Below, one piece after another: positions 27,672-37,594 of a stretch of DNA of 64,000 bases; within the stretch, counting starts at the first letter, position 1, and each line of letters begins with the position of its first letter. The notes beneath the pieces were generated by a model. That model did not search any database and was not told the origin of the DNA. It saw only the letters and a list, made by a program, of their open reading frames with translations. The DNA is taken from NCBI GenBank assembly GCA_937873455.1, contig CALMYG010000081.1:41571-105570 (forward strand). Reading direction: 5' to 3'. The translations under genes were made by a program, and so were the position numbers. Origin of the DNA: an uncultured Verrucomicrobiota bacterium (lineage in GTDB: Bacteria > Verrucomicrobiota > Kiritimatiellia > CAIVKH01).

Positions 27672-28283
27672 ATGTACAATCAAGTTTTGGTACCCATGGT
27701 GATTGAGCAGACCGGACGCGGTGAACGCGCGTTCGATATTTATTCGCGGCTGCTCAAGGAGCGAATTATCTTTGTCGGAACGCCGATCAATGACGACATC
27801 AGCAATCTCGTCATTGCCCAGATGCTCTTCTTGCAGAGCGAAGACGCGGACAAGGATATTAATCTCTACATCAATTCCCCCGGCGGTTCGGTGACCGCCG
27901 GATTGGCGATCTACGACACCATGCAATTCGTTAAGTGCCCGGTAACGACCTATTGCGTCGGCCAGGCGGCGAGCATGGGTGCGGTGTTGTTGGCGGCGGG
28001 CGCCCCCGGCAAGCGGTTTGCGCTGCCCAATGCAAGGATCATGATTCACCAGCCGTGGGGCGGCGCGCAAGGCCAAGCCACCGACATCAGCATTCAGGCC
28101 AAGGAGATTCTCCGCCTGCGTGACCGGTTGAACGAGATCCTGGCCCACCATACCGGACGAACCGTCGACGACATCGCCAAAGATACCGACCGCGATAATT
28201 TCATGTCCAGCGAAGAAGCCAAAAACTACGGCCTGATCGATTCGGTATTGGCCCGTCAGGCTTCCGAGAAGAAAGCGGGTTAA
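27672..28283 (+). CDS. clpP: ATP-dependent Clp protease proteolytic subunit
   Basis: The 203-residue serine peptidase shows the catalytic triad S101 (QAASMGA), H126 (MIHQPWGG) and D175 (TDRDNFMS). It forms the 14-mer chamber that degrades proteins fed by ClpX, encoded 4 bases downstream. [17 protein letters not shown] is the expected oxyanion-side motif. GGGAG lies upstream of the ATG. Confidence 0.97.
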   Translation: MYNQVLVPMVIEQTGRGERAFDIYSRLLKERIIFVGTPINDDISNLVIAQMLFLQSEDADKDINLYINSPGGSVTAGLAIYDTMQFVKCPVTTYCVGQAASMGAVLLAAGAPGKRFALPNARIMIHQPWGGAQGQATDISIQAKEILRLRDRLNEILAHHTGRTVDDIAKDTDRDNFMSSEEAKNYGLIDSVLARQASEKKAG

Positions 28284-28287
28284 CCGG

Positions 28288-29547
28288 GTGGCGCGCGCGG
28301 ATGTCCCGAAATGTTCGTTTTGCGGCAAGGCGCAAAACGAGGTGGAACGGCTGATTGCCGGTCCTGGCGTGCATATCTGCGACCAGTGCGTGGAATTGTG
28401 CGGCTCCTTGTTGACGCGCGAAAACAACGGCAAGGCACGGGCCCGTAGGACCGCGCCTTCCGCGGTTCGCGTGCCTAAACCGCACGAAATCAAAGCCGCG
28501 CTGGACGAATACATCGTCGGGCAGGAGTACCCGAAGAAGGTGTTGTCGGTTGCCGTGCACAACCACTACAAACGCTTGATTCACCGGCAGAATGCGCCGG
28601 CCATCGGCGACGACGTGAAAATCGAAAAAAGCAACGTCCTGCTGATCGGCCCGACCGGATGCGGCAAGACGCTGCTGGCGAAAACGCTGGCCCAAATCCT
28701 CGACGTGCCGTTCAGCATGTCCGATGCCACCACCCTGACCGAAGCGGGTTACGTCGGTGAAGACGTTGAGAATATTCTGCTCCGTTTGGTCCAGGCGGCC
28801 GACTACAATGTCGCGCGGGCCGAGATGGGAATCATTTACATCGACGAAATCGACAAGATCAGCAAGCGCGGGGACAACCCTTCCATTACCCGCGACGTAT
28901 CCGGCGAGGGTGTGCAGCAAGCCCTGTTGAAGATATTGGAAGGCACGGTGGCCAGCGTGCCGCCGCAGGGCGGACGGAAACATCCTCAGCAAGAATACAT
29001 CAAGCTGAATACCGAAAATATCCTCTTTATCTGTGGTGGGGCCTTTATCGGGCTGGACCGGATCATACAGCGTCGCCTGGGTTCCGGCGCCATTGGCTTC
29101 AACGAGCCGGGCGGGCGTTCATCCGCCAAGACTGAAAAACCCCGCTTCCGCGTGGAGCCGGAAGACCTGGTCGGATTCGGCTTGATTCCGGAATTCATTG
29201 GCCGGCTGCCGGTGGTGTCGATGCTGGAACCGCTGGGCGAGGACGATCTGGTCCACATTCTTACCGAACCGAAAAACGCCATGACCAAGCAATATGCCAA
29301 ACTGTTGGCCATGGAAGGGGTCAATTTGAGTTTTACCGACAACGCCCTGCGCGAGCTGGCCCGCATTGCGCTGCAAAAAGGCACCGGGGCCCGCGGATTG
29401 CGGGCCATTCTGGAGCACATCATGCTCGATATGATGTATGAGATCCCGATGAAGGGCGACATCAAGGAAGTGAAGATCACCAAAAGCATCGTATCCGGGC
29501 AGCGTGCGGTGCTGGGTCTGGATGACCCGGAACTAAAGATTGCCTGA
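28288..29547 (+). CDS. clpX: ATP-dependent Clp protease ATP-binding subunit
   Basis: The 419-residue AAA+ unfoldase starts at GTG. It has the N-terminal zinc-binding domain (CSFCGK and CDQCVELC), Walker A GPTGCGKT with K127, Walker [10 protein letters not shown], the [10 protein letters not shown] region carrying the pore and IGF-type loop, and the sensor-2 GARGLRA. It delivers substrates to ClpP. Confidence 0.97.
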   Translation: MARADVPKCSFCGKAQNEVERLIAGPGVHICDQCVELCGSLLTRENNGKARARRTAPSAVRVPKPHEIKAALDEYIVGQEYPKKVLSVAVHNHYKRLIHRQNAPAIGDDVKIEKSNVLLIGPTGCGKTLLAKTLAQILDVPFSMSDATTLTEAGYVGEDVENILLRLVQAADYNVARAEMGIIYIDEIDKISKRGDNPSITRDVSGEGVQQALLKILEGTVASVPPQGGRKHPQQEYIKLNTENILFICGGAFIGLDRIIQRRLGSGAIGFNEPGGRSSAKTEKPRFRVEPEDLVGFGLIPEFIGRLPVVSMLEPLGEDDLVHILTEPKNAMTKQYAKLLAMEGVNLSFTDNALRELARIALQKGTGARGLRAILEHIMLDMMYEIPMKGDIKEVKITKSIVSGQRAVLGLDDPELKIA

Positions 29548-29550
29548 GCC

Positions 29551-31149
29551 ATGATCCCGGCGCTTCACCATTCGCCGGTCGGTTTGCCTCTACGCCACTT
29601 TCTAATCGTGGCGCTTGGTCTGGGCGCGGTGTTGGGCGCTTCCGCCCGCACGGTGGAGTTGACCGTGCTGCATACCACCGATCTTCACGGGCATATCTGG
29701 CCTACCGAGGATTACGATGGACGTGCCGATGTCGGCGGGTTTCTGCGTTGCGCGGCCCGCATAGAGGCCCTGCGCGCCGAACACCCGAACACCCTGCTCA
29801 TCGATTGCGGCGATACCTTTCAGGGGTCTCCGGAAAGTTACGTCACCGGCGGATCGCTGCTGATTGACGGGCTGAATGTGCTGCGCTACGACGCCTGGGT
29901 GATTGGCAATCACGAGTTTGACTGGGGGGTGCCGGCCTTGCGGAGGTTGTACGAGCAGGCCGAGATCCCGGTGTTGGCGGGCAATGTGTATTTCCGATCG
30001 CCGGAACAATCCTGGTTGCCCTCGTTGCGCCCGTATGTACTGCGCGATGTGGAGGGGGTGCGGGTGGCCATCATCGGATTGACCACGCCGGGAATTCCCC
30101 GCTGGTCGCGCCCCCATTTGCTCGAGGGCGCGATGTTCCAGCGCTCGGTACCGGCCTTGCAGGCGATCATGCCGCGCGTAAAAGCGGATCGCGCGGACAT
30201 TGTCATCGTGGCCTTGCATCAGGGGTACAAACATTTTGGCGATGATTTCGCCAATGAAATCCAATCCATCGCGCGAAGCTTTCCGGAAATCGACGTGCTG
30301 ATCGGCGGCCACACCCATACCCCGGTCGAAGACCTGCGCATTGGCGAGGTCCTGTACACCCAGGCCGGATATCATGGCATCTGGTTGGGGCGGGTCGACC
30401 TGGTGTACGACACGGTGCGCAAGCACGTGACGGATAAAAAAGCCGTGCTGGAGGTCATGGATGCCCGCGTGCCTTACCACGCCGGTTTGCTGGAGCGCTG
30501 GCGCAAGGAACTGAACCGGGCCGAGAAGGTCTTAAACGAAGTGATCGGGGATCTGCCGGAGAGGTTGGATCCCGCCCCGGATGGGCTGGGCATGTCCTCC
30601 ATGCAGCAAACCATAACGCGGGCGATCGCCGAGGGAACCGGCGCGGAACTGGTGCTTCACGGCAGCCTCAACAACCGGCCGGTGCCGGCCGGTCCGCTGC
30701 GCTACCGCGCGGTGTGGGATATCGTCCCGTATGAAAACACCATCGGCATTGCGTCCCTGACGCCGCAGGAAATCCGCATCATTCTTGAGGAAAATTTCAG
30801 CCGGTCGCTTTCTCCGCACTCGCTTGGTCCCTACGGCTTCCGCTTTACGGTGGCCAGGGGCGAGGGCGATCGTCCGCGCATCGGCGAACTGCGTGATGCG
30901 GAGGGCCAGACCCTGCACGCGCGCAAGCGGTATCGGGTGGCCATGAACAGCTATGTGCTCGCCTCCGGCGGGGAGCGCTACGTGGAAACCAGGCGCCTGG
31001 TGGAGCAACCATCGGCGCGTTTGGAGATGTTGGATGTGGATACCCGTTCCCTGGTTGCGGATTGGATTCGGCGTCAGTACCCGGTGCGACGAAAGTCGGA
31101 ACCCGTGGCGCCGGTTGTGGTGGATGAAGCCGCGGAAGCGCAACCTTGA
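29551..31149 (+). CDS. Secreted 5'-nucleotidase/metallophosphatase family protein
   Basis: The 532-residue protein has an N-terminal signal peptide (about residues 15-32). It then has a calcineurin-like metal centre: HTTDLHGH, DCGDTFQGSP, GNHEFDWG, and GGHTHTP. The C-terminal 5'-nucleotidase domain follows from about residue 330. Relatives (UshA, 2',3'-cyclic-nucleotide phosphodiesterases) hydrolyse nucleotides in the periplasm for salvage. It starts 3 bases after clpX, probably in the same transcript. The exact substrate is not clear. Confidence 0.88.
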   Translation: MIPALHHSPVGLPLRHFLIVALGLGAVLGASARTVELTVLHTTDLHGHIWPTEDYDGRADVGGFLRCAARIEALRAEHPNTLLIDCGDTFQGSPESYVTGGSLLIDGLNVLRYDAWVIGNHEFDWGVPALRRLYEQAEIPVLAGNVYFRSPEQSWLPSLRPYVLRDVEGVRVAIIGLTTPGIPRWSRPHLLEGAMFQRSVPALQAIMPRVKADRADIVIVALHQGYKHFGDDFANEIQSIARSFPEIDVLIGGHTHTPVEDLRIGEVLYTQAGYHGIWLGRVDLVYDTVRKHVTDKKAVLEVMDARVPYHAGLLERWRKELNRAEKVLNEVIGDLPERLDPAPDGLGMSSMQQTITRAIAEGTGAELVLHGSLNNRPVPAGPLRYRAVWDIVPYENTIGIASLTPQEIRIILEENFSRSLSPHSLGPYGFRFTVARGEGDRPRIGELRDAEGQTLHARKRYRVAMNSYVLASGGERYVETRRLVEQPSARLEMLDVDTRSLVADWIRRQYPVRRKSEPVAPVVVDEAAEAQP

Positions 31150-31160
31150 GGACGCCCGCG

Positions 31161-31910
31161 ATGTTCGGGAGGATGGGAAACGGCGGTTCGTGGTATTTGG
31201 GCATGATTCGCGGCATTCCGTTGATCGTGCATTGGAGTTTCCTGTTGATCCTGGGGTGGTCGGGGTATCAGGGGTATGGAATCGGTGGTTGGCGCGGCGG
31301 CTTGTTTACCATCACCTTGACCCTGCTGTTGTTTGTTTGCGTGGTGCTTCACGAGCTTGGTCATGCCTTGATGGCCCGGCGCTACGGCATTCTCACCCGG
31401 AGCATTACGTTACTTCCGATTGGCGGTGTGGCCGCGTTGGATCGTATCCCGCGGCGGCCGATCCAGGAACTGCTGATTGCCGTGGCCGGTCCGCTGGTCA
31501 ACGTGTTGATCATGGCTGCGTTATATCCCCTTACCGGTTGGCCGGCGGACTTCTTTGTATTTCGCGGGTTGTGGGGTGTCGGGTTGATGCTTGAGTTGTT
31601 GTTTTACGTCAACCTGGTGATGGTGGTGTTCAACTTGATTCCAGCTTTTCCCATGGATGGCGGGCGCATCGTGCGGTCATTACTGGCTTTGGTGGTTTCC
31701 TACGAGCGGGCAACCGCCATCGCTTCCGTGTTGGGCCAAGTGCTGGCCCTCGGCATGGTGGCGGCCGGTTTCTATTGGAATCCGTTTCTGATCCTCATCG
31801 GGATCATGATCTTTTTTGGTGCGCGGAAAGAGAACCAGATGGTGCAGCGTCGATCAACCCTGATCGTGGTTGACTCGGGGAGCGACCGAAGGTTTATCGA
31901 CATCGGTTGA
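31161..31910 (+). CDS. Site-2 protease family (M50) membrane metalloprotease
   Basis: The 249-residue integral membrane protein has the zinc motif HELGHA (about residue 73) and the third ligand in MDGGR, with six or so hydrophobic segments. It belongs to the SpoIVFB/YwhC-like minimal site-2 proteases, without a PDZ domain. No substrate can be inferred. ATG 31161 has GAGGA at good spacing, while TTG 31146 would overlap the preceding stop. The 3' end overlaps the convergent nucleotidyltransferase gene by 57 bases. Confidence 0.87.
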   Translation: MFGRMGNGGSWYLGMIRGIPLIVHWSFLLILGWSGYQGYGIGGWRGGLFTITLTLLLFVCVVLHELGHALMARRYGILTRSITLLPIGGVAALDRIPRRPIQELLIAVAGPLVNVLIMAALYPLTGWPADFFVFRGLWGVGLMLELLFYVNLVMVVFNLIPAFPMDGGRIVRSLLALVVSYERATAIASVLGQVLALGMVAAGFYWNPFLILIGIMIFFGARKENQMVQRRSTLIVVDSGSDRRFIDIG

Positions 31911-33311
31911 GCCGGCGGTCTCTTCACTCATTCCCGCCAGTTCATCCCGGTGCGCGCGCAACCAGGCCAGCGCGGAGTCGCGGTCTTGGAATTTACCTTC
32001 GAGTTGGGCGTCATAGAGCCATTTCAGCATGCGTCCCATCGCAGGTCCGGGGGCAATGCCCTCGGCGATAAGGTCCCGTCCGCTCAGCCAGGCTGTTGGT
32101 AATACCGGTTCTTGGGCCAATTTTTCCTGAAAGGCGAGGACCTGATGGTAATGGTCCAGGCTGCCGTGGCTGGCCAGGCAGTCGATACGATGCAATTCCA
32201 GCTCGAGCGGGAACGAGGGACCGCCCACCCAGCGGCGCAAGGTGGCGTTCCGCATCTCCGGCACGGCGGAGAAGCGCATGTGCCGGAGTACCGCGCCGAC
32301 CACTGCGTCGATTTCCTCGTTGGAGCACCGGAAACGTTTCATGATCGTCGCGGCCATCTCCGCACCGAGTTCGGCATGGCCGCGAAACTGGATGCGTGGA
32401 CGTCCCTCCTTGTCCGTTCCGATGGCGAAGGTGCGTGGCTTGGCAACGTCGTGCAATAAAATCGACCAGATCAGGGTCGGGGTGCGCTCCACCATCTGAT
32501 CAAGCATCAGGCAGGTGTGAACAAAGACATCGCCTTCGGGATGAAATTCGGGTGGTTGTTCCACGCCGATCATCGCCTCGATTTCGGGTAAAATTACCGC
32601 CAGAATTCCCGAGGCATGGAACCGGCGCAGGGCCGCGCCGGGTTGTGGCGCCTCCATCAAGGTCCGTACCCACTCGTCGCGTATGCGTTCCATGCTGATC
32701 GCCCGCAAGGTGACGGCATGACGCCGCACGGCCTCCCAGGTATCCGGTTCAATCGTGAACTCCAGCACGGATGCGAACCGAATGGCGCGCATGATGCGTA
32801 GATGATCCTCGGAAAACCGGGCTTCCGGATCGCCAATGGCGCGCAGGCAGCGGTGTTCCATGTCCGCCGAGCCGCCGACATAGTCCCGGATCACCGGGCC
32901 GGTTGGATCATAAAACATGCCATTGACAGTGAAATCCCGCCGCTGTGCGTCCTCTTCTTCGCGGGTAAATTCGACTTCGCTGGGATGTCGTCCGTCCTGA
33001 TACCCGAGGTCGCGCCGGAACGTGGCCACCTCGAAGACGTGGTCGTTGTATTCGACTTGGATGACCCCGAATGATTTGCCGATCGCCCGGCTTTTAGCGA
33101 ACAGGCGTTGGACGGCATCCGGTCGCGCGTCGGTGGCGATATCGATATCGTGGATCGGGCGCCGGAGCAAGGTGTCGCGGGCAAATCCGCCGGCAAAGTA
33201 GGCCACATGACCACCCTCGCGCAAACGGGCCGCCACGGACTCGGCCGCCTGGAGCAGGGGTGTGGACGGGGGCGGGTGTGGCGGCGCAAAAACGCGTCCG
33301 TCGGCGGTCAT
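31854..33311 (-). CDS. cca: CCA tRNA nucleotidyltransferase-like protein with HD domain
   Basis: The 485-residue protein is a class II nucleotidyltransferase: AYFAGGFARDTLLRRPIHDIDIATDA with the GG and DxD motifs, RRDFTVNGMFYD, and the RNA-binding EDHLRIMRAIRFA. An HD phosphohydrolase domain follows (ILLHDVAKPRTF). It should add or repair tRNA 3' CCA, or be a poly(A) polymerase of the same fold; the HD domain favours CCA repair. The overlap with the upstream membrane-protein gene is ATGA. A second, PcnB-like member is at 51973. Confidence 0.82.
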   Translation of the reverse strand: MTADGRVFAPPHPPPSTPLLQAAESVAARLREGGHVAYFAGGFARDTLLRRPIHDIDIATDARPDAVQRLFAKSRAIGKSFGVIQVEYNDHVFEVATFRRDLGYQDGRHPSEVEFTREEEDAQRRDFTVNGMFYDPTGPVIRDYVGGSADMEHRCLRAIGDPEARFSEDHLRIMRAIRFASVLEFTIEPDTWEAVRRHAVTLRAISMERIRDEWVRTLMEAPQPGAALRRFHASGILAVILPEIEAMIGVEQPPEFHPEGDVFVHTCLMLDQMVERTPTLIWSILLHDVAKPRTFAIGTDKEGRPRIQFRGHAELGAEMAATIMKRFRCSNEEIDAVVGAVLRHMRFSAVPEMRNATLRRWVGGPSFPLELELHRIDCLASHGSLDHYHQVLAFQEKLAQEPVLPTAWLSGRDLIAEGIAPGPAMGRMLKWLYDAQLEGKFQDRDSALAWLRAHRDELAGMSEETAGSTDVDKPSVAPRVNHDQG

Positions 33312-34288
33312 GATGCCGGCGGATTTGGCCCGGGGTCGGAAGCCGGAGGCCGCTCGCCGTGCGCGGTGGCCCGGTTGGATTGCGCGACCGCTCCGTGTTG
33401 CGTCTCGTGCGATCGCAAGAGTCCATGCCGGGTTGCCGGGGCATGACCGGAAGCTCTTTTCCTCGCGATAAAAGGTACGCAGTAGCGAATAAATTCATCC
33501 CGGTTTTCCGGGGAAATGTAGACCGCTTTGAGCATGTCGTGCAGTTCAAGGCGGATCAAGCTGTGGGCGGAGCTGGCAAAGTATTGGCCGGTGTTCAACA
33601 TGCCGGCGCCGGAGAGCTTCGACATGGAGTGCACATCGCTAAACCCCATGGGCATGGCGTAGAACCATCCCTCGATTACGATGCCCTCCGGGCAGGCCAG
33701 ATAGCGTCGGGGTGCGTACAGTAGAGGCCGCCAGTGCAGCAGCAACGAGAAATAGGAACCATCATACCGGGCGGGAGTTTCCATATCCCAATGGATGTCA
33801 TCAAAGTTGGTCATGTAGCGATAGCGTCGCAACCAGCTGAGCATCGATGTAACCAGCGCGACGCCGATTACCAGAATCGCCACTTGCCATATGGAACCGT
33901 CTACGAAGCTCAAAGCGCTTTGCTCAACACCGGGAGAATCCACCACCCGGAAATAAGCGATAACCGCAAAAATTACCGGGGAGAACAGGTGAAGAGGGGA
34001 TGCGGTGATGCGTTTGATTTCCGCGGCGGCGAAGGCGATGTGCAGTATGTAAAGGGCGACGACGACCACCGCCATAAGAAAACCAAATTGGGTGCTCAGG
34101 GTTTCCCGGCCAACGGCGATGCCGGTTTGATTGGTCGCCTGTTGAATTTCGCGGGCGGATGTCGCCGGAATTTCGATCTGGTGGAAATAAAACGGAACAA
34201 ACAGCGCAATGAGAAAAAAGAGCAGGGTGATCAATTCCAGCTCCCACGGCCAGCCCGGGGGGTTCCATCTGGTCCGGTTCTCGTTCAT
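33308..34288 (-). CDS. Membrane protein with four TM segments and a PH-like cytoplasmic domain
   Basis: The 326-residue product has four hydrophobic segments (about residues 17-36, 66-88, 98-116 and 132-151). A soluble domain then follows, whose SAHSLIRLELHDMLKAVYISPENRDEF ending resembles bacterial PH (bPH) domains. I cannot name a function. The last 50 residues are low-complexity and contain AVAQSNRATAHGERPP, a phrase that resembles translated tRNA-type sequence, so the C-terminus may be secondarily added. Its stop overlaps the cca start. Confidence 0.7.
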   Translation of the reverse strand: MNENRTRWNPPGWPWELELITLLFFLIALFVPFYFHQIEIPATSAREIQQATNQTGIAVGRETLSTQFGFLMAVVVVALYILHIAFAAAEIKRITASPLHLFSPVIFAVIAYFRVVDSPGVEQSALSFVDGSIWQVAILVIGVALVTSMLSWLRRYRYMTNFDDIHWDMETPARYDGSYFSLLLHWRPLLYAPRRYLACPEGIVIEGWFYAMPMGFSDVHSMSKLSGAGMLNTGQYFASSAHSLIRLELHDMLKAVYISPENRDEFIRYCVPFIARKRASGHAPATRHGLLRSHETQHGAVAQSNRATAHGERPPASDPGPNPPAS

Positions 34289-34415
34289 ACGCTTGACCTC
34301 ATCCGTTTTACATTGACCTCGCTCTTATGCTGGGACTGTAGTGAATGACGTTTTTGTCGGCAAGTGTATTCGATCAAGGTTGCCTAGGGGGTAAAAAAAA
34401 GGTACATCCCTTTGC

Positions 34416-34943
34416 ATGAGAACGAAGTTTATTTTGATGGTCCCGGCCTTGGGTTTCCTGATTGGTCCGGGTTGTGCGCCGGTGGGGGAACGTGCGTCTA
34501 GTCCGACGACCACGCGACCGGCCGCAGTGGCCGACGGCGACCTGCGTTTGGAGCGTGTCGATGGCGGAGGCGCCTTTTCCTGGCAATCGTTTCGCGGGCA
34601 GGACCTCCTGCTTTACGTCTGGGCGCCGTGGACGGATGCGGGTCAAGCGGCGTTTGATCAACTGCTCATTCTGGAGGCGGGTCCGGTCAAGGTCTTGCCG
34701 GTGGTGGTGGATCGCCGGTCCGCCGAAGAGCGAGCGCAATCTCCGCTGGGTATTGTTGCCGGCCTGCCGCCGGTATGGGCCGATGACGATGTGTTGACCC
34801 GGGTCGGCGGGGTGCGGGCGCTTCCCACCACGGTATGGTTGGATACCGCCGGCAACGTGGTGACTTCCTGGCCGGGCTTGACCCGGGCCGAAACCGTGAT
34901 TGAGGCCATGGCCACGCGGTCCGGCAAGAATCCGCGACCGTAA
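34416..34943 (+). CDS. Exported thioredoxin-fold protein lacking CXXC
   Basis: The 175-residue product has an N-terminal lipoprotein-like signal (LIGPGC) and a thioredoxin-like core. LLLYVWAPWTDAGQAAFDQL aligns with the FWATWCPPCRxE active-site strand of TlpA-like proteins, but both Cys positions are replaced (TDAG). The cis-Pro loop ALPTTVWLD is kept. It is therefore probably a non-redox thioredoxin-fold protein or a degenerate one. AAGGT lies upstream of the ATG. Confidence 0.68.
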   Translation: MRTKFILMVPALGFLIGPGCAPVGERASSPTTTRPAAVADGDLRLERVDGGGAFSWQSFRGQDLLLYVWAPWTDAGQAAFDQLLILEAGPVKVLPVVVDRRSAEERAQSPLGIVAGLPPVWADDDVLTRVGGVRALPTTVWLDTAGNVVTSWPGLTRAETVIEAMATRSGKNPRP

Positions 34944-35067
34944 AATATTTTACCCGAAGGCATTTCCCGGCTTGTTTGCCCGGGGGGATTTATGATTTTA
35001 TCTCGCATCGGTGCGGCTGGTGAACCGCTGCATTGATTGGTTTAAAACGATCTACATGGAGAATCCA

Positions 35068-37581
35068 ATGGCGGCGAAAAAAGCAACAACGTTAATTTCG
35101 ACGAATACCAAAATCACCCCCGAGGAAATCCGGGACCGCACCTTGTTTCACCTCAAGTATACCCGGTGCAAGGATTGGCGCACCGCCACCCAATTCGATA
35201 AGCTGATGAGTTTTTCCTACGCGATTCGCGAGCTGGCGATGGACCGTATGATCGCCACGCAGCGGGCCTACGTGGACAAAGATGTCAAGCGGGTCTATTA
35301 CATCTCCATGGAATTTTTGCTGGGTCGCCTGTTGGAGAACAACGTGGCCGCGCTCGGGGTTTACGATGCCTCCGTGCAGGCGATGAAGCTGCTGGACATC
35401 GATCTGGAGCAGCTCATGGCCCTCGAGCCGGATGCCGGCCTTGGCAACGGCGGTTTGGGCCGGTTGGCCGCATGTTTTCTGGACTCCCTGGCTTCGCTCG
35501 AATACCCCGGCTACGGTTACGGCCTGCGTTACGAGCACGGCATGTTCCGTCAGGACTTTGAAAACGGCTGGCAGCGCGAGCGTCCCGATGATTGGTTGAA
35601 ATTCGGCTGTCCCTGGGAAATGGTTCGTCCGGAATATGCGGTGCCGGTGAAAGTCTACGGGCGGGTTGAATACACGCATGGCGTAGGCGGCCGAAAAGCG
35701 GTCTGGAAAGACTGGCAGATGTTCGAAGGCGTGCCTTACGATATTCCGGTGATCGGGTTCAGCGTAAACACGGTGAACGTGCTTCGTCTGTGGAGTTCGC
35801 GCGCGACCGAAACGTTCCGCCTCGACGTGTTTAACAGCGGCGAATATGTCAAAGCGGTGGAGGAGAAAAACTGGGCGGAAACCATCACCAAGGTGCTGTA
35901 TCCCTCGGATTTCACCTACGCCGGCAAGGAGCTCCGCCTTCTGCAGGAGTACTTCATGGTGACCTGCACGATTCAGGACGTGATTCGACGCTACCGGAAA
36001 AATCACTCCACCTGGAGCGCGTTTGCCGACAAAAACGCCATCCAGCTCAACGACACCCATCCGGCCCTTGGCGTGGCCGAGTTGATGCGCTACTTCCTCG
36101 ACGAAACCGATCTGACCTGGGACAACGCCTGGGAAATCACCACCCGGACGTTCGGCTACACCAACCACACGTTGCTGCCCGAGGCGCTTGAGCGCTGGCC
36201 GGTGCCGTTGATGGAACGGGTGCTGCCCCGCCACCTCCAGATCATCTATGAAATCAACTCCCGGTTCCTCGACCAGGTCCGCTTGCAATATCCCGGCGAC
36301 GAGGAACGCGTGGTCCGCATGTCGTTGATTCAGGAAGGCGAAGACCGCCAGGTACGCATGGCGAATCTGGCCATGGTCGGCAGCCATTCCATCAATGGCG
36401 TAGCCGCGTTGCACACCGACCTGCTCAAGGAGTTGGTTGTTCCGGATTTCGCGGAGATGATGCCGCGACGGTTCAACAACAAGACCAATGGCGTCACCCA
36501 CCGCCGCTGGTTGCTGATCTGCAATCCCGGCTTGTCGCACTTGATCACCGAACGCATCGGTGACGGCTGGATTCACGATGCCGATGAGCTGAAAAAACTG
36601 GAGCCGCTGGCCGAGGACGTCGCCTTCCGTGATGAATTCATGAAGGTCAAGCACCACAACAAGACACGGTTGGCCAAGGTCATCGAGAATTTGACCGGCC
36701 AGTGGGTTGATCCTAAATCCATGTATGATGTTCAGATTAAACGCTTGCACGAGTATAAACGGCAATTGCTCAATGCGATGCACATCATCACCTTGTACCA
36801 TCGCATCAAGGACAACCCGAAGATGGCGATCGTGCCCCGCACGTTTATCTTTGGCGCCAAGGCCGCCCCGAGTTACCACATGGCCAAATTGATCATCAAA
36901 TTGATCAATTCCCTGGGTCGGGTCATCAACGGCGATCCCGATGTCCGGGACCGCTTAAAGGTGGTCTTTTTGCCGGATTACTGCGTATCGCTCGCCGAGG
37001 TGATCATCCCGGCGGCGGACCTGTCCGAACAGATTTCCACCGCCGGCAAAGAGGCGTCCGGAACCGGCAACATGAAGTTGGCCCTCAACGGCGCGTTGAC
37101 CATCGCCACCTGGGATGGCGCGAATATTGAAATTGCCGAGGAAGTCGGCAAGGACAACATCTTCGTGTTCGGTCACAAGGCCCATGAGCTGGTGCACATG
37201 CAGCAAAACAACAGCTACGATCCCTGGTCGTATTACCATGCCGATCAGGAGTTGCAGCGGGTGATCAACGCCATTCGCGACAATCCCTTCGCCCCCGGGG
37301 AAGGGAATGTGTTCGAAGACATCTACAAGCATCTCATGGAGCAGGGCGACGTTTTCTTCCATCTCGCCGACTACCGGATGTACGTGGACTGCCAGGATCA
37401 GGCGGCCAAGGTATACCAGGACAAGGCGAAGTGGGCGAAGATGGCGGTGTTGAACGTCGCGCGGATGAGCAAGTTCTCCAGCGACCGGACCATTCACGAA
37501 TATGCGCGTGAAATCTGGGGGCTGAAACAACTCCCCATTCCGGAAGTTCATGCCGGCACCGAAGCCCTGCTGAAAACCTGA
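35068..37581 (+). CDS. glgP: Glycogen/alpha-glucan phosphorylase
   Basis: The 837-residue enzyme releases glucose-1-phosphate from alpha-1,4-glucan. The PLP lysine is K670 in ASGTGNMKLALNG, and EPDAGLGNGGLGRLAACF is the N-terminal glucan/phosphate loop. It is the usual length for the family. ATG 35068 has GGAG at 6-nt spacing; upstream in-frame ATG 35056 and 35011 lack one. It links with the two GH31 enzymes in alpha-glucan breakdown and is followed closely by orn and dus. Confidence 0.96.
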   Translation: MAAKKATTLISTNTKITPEEIRDRTLFHLKYTRCKDWRTATQFDKLMSFSYAIRELAMDRMIATQRAYVDKDVKRVYYISMEFLLGRLLENNVAALGVYDASVQAMKLLDIDLEQLMALEPDAGLGNGGLGRLAACFLDSLASLEYPGYGYGLRYEHGMFRQDFENGWQRERPDDWLKFGCPWEMVRPEYAVPVKVYGRVEYTHGVGGRKAVWKDWQMFEGVPYDIPVIGFSVNTVNVLRLWSSRATETFRLDVFNSGEYVKAVEEKNWAETITKVLYPSDFTYAGKELRLLQEYFMVTCTIQDVIRRYRKNHSTWSAFADKNAIQLNDTHPALGVAELMRYFLDETDLTWDNAWEITTRTFGYTNHTLLPEALERWPVPLMERVLPRHLQIIYEINSRFLDQVRLQYPGDEERVVRMSLIQEGEDRQVRMANLAMVGSHSINGVAALHTDLLKELVVPDFAEMMPRRFNNKTNGVTHRRWLLICNPGLSHLITERIGDGWIHDADELKKLEPLAEDVAFRDEFMKVKHHNKTRLAKVIENLTGQWVDPKSMYDVQIKRLHEYKRQLLNAMHIITLYHRIKDNPKMAIVPRTFIFGAKAAPSYHMAKLIIKLINSLGRVINGDPDVRDRLKVVFLPDYCVSLAEVIIPAADLSEQISTAGKEASGTGNMKLALNGALTIATWDGANIEIAEEVGKDNIFVFGHKAHELVHMQQNNSYDPWSYYHADQELQRVINAIRDNPFAPGEGNVFEDIYKHLMEQGDVFFHLADYRMYVDCQDQAAKVYQDKAKWAKMAVLNVARMSKFSSDRTIHEYAREIWGLKQLPIPEVHAGTEALLKT

Positions 37582-37594
37582 GGAGCGCGTTCGC

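Noticed and set aside
35092..36879. 595-codon antisense frame in glgP
   Set aside because: The sense strand encodes complete GlgP with its PLP lysine.
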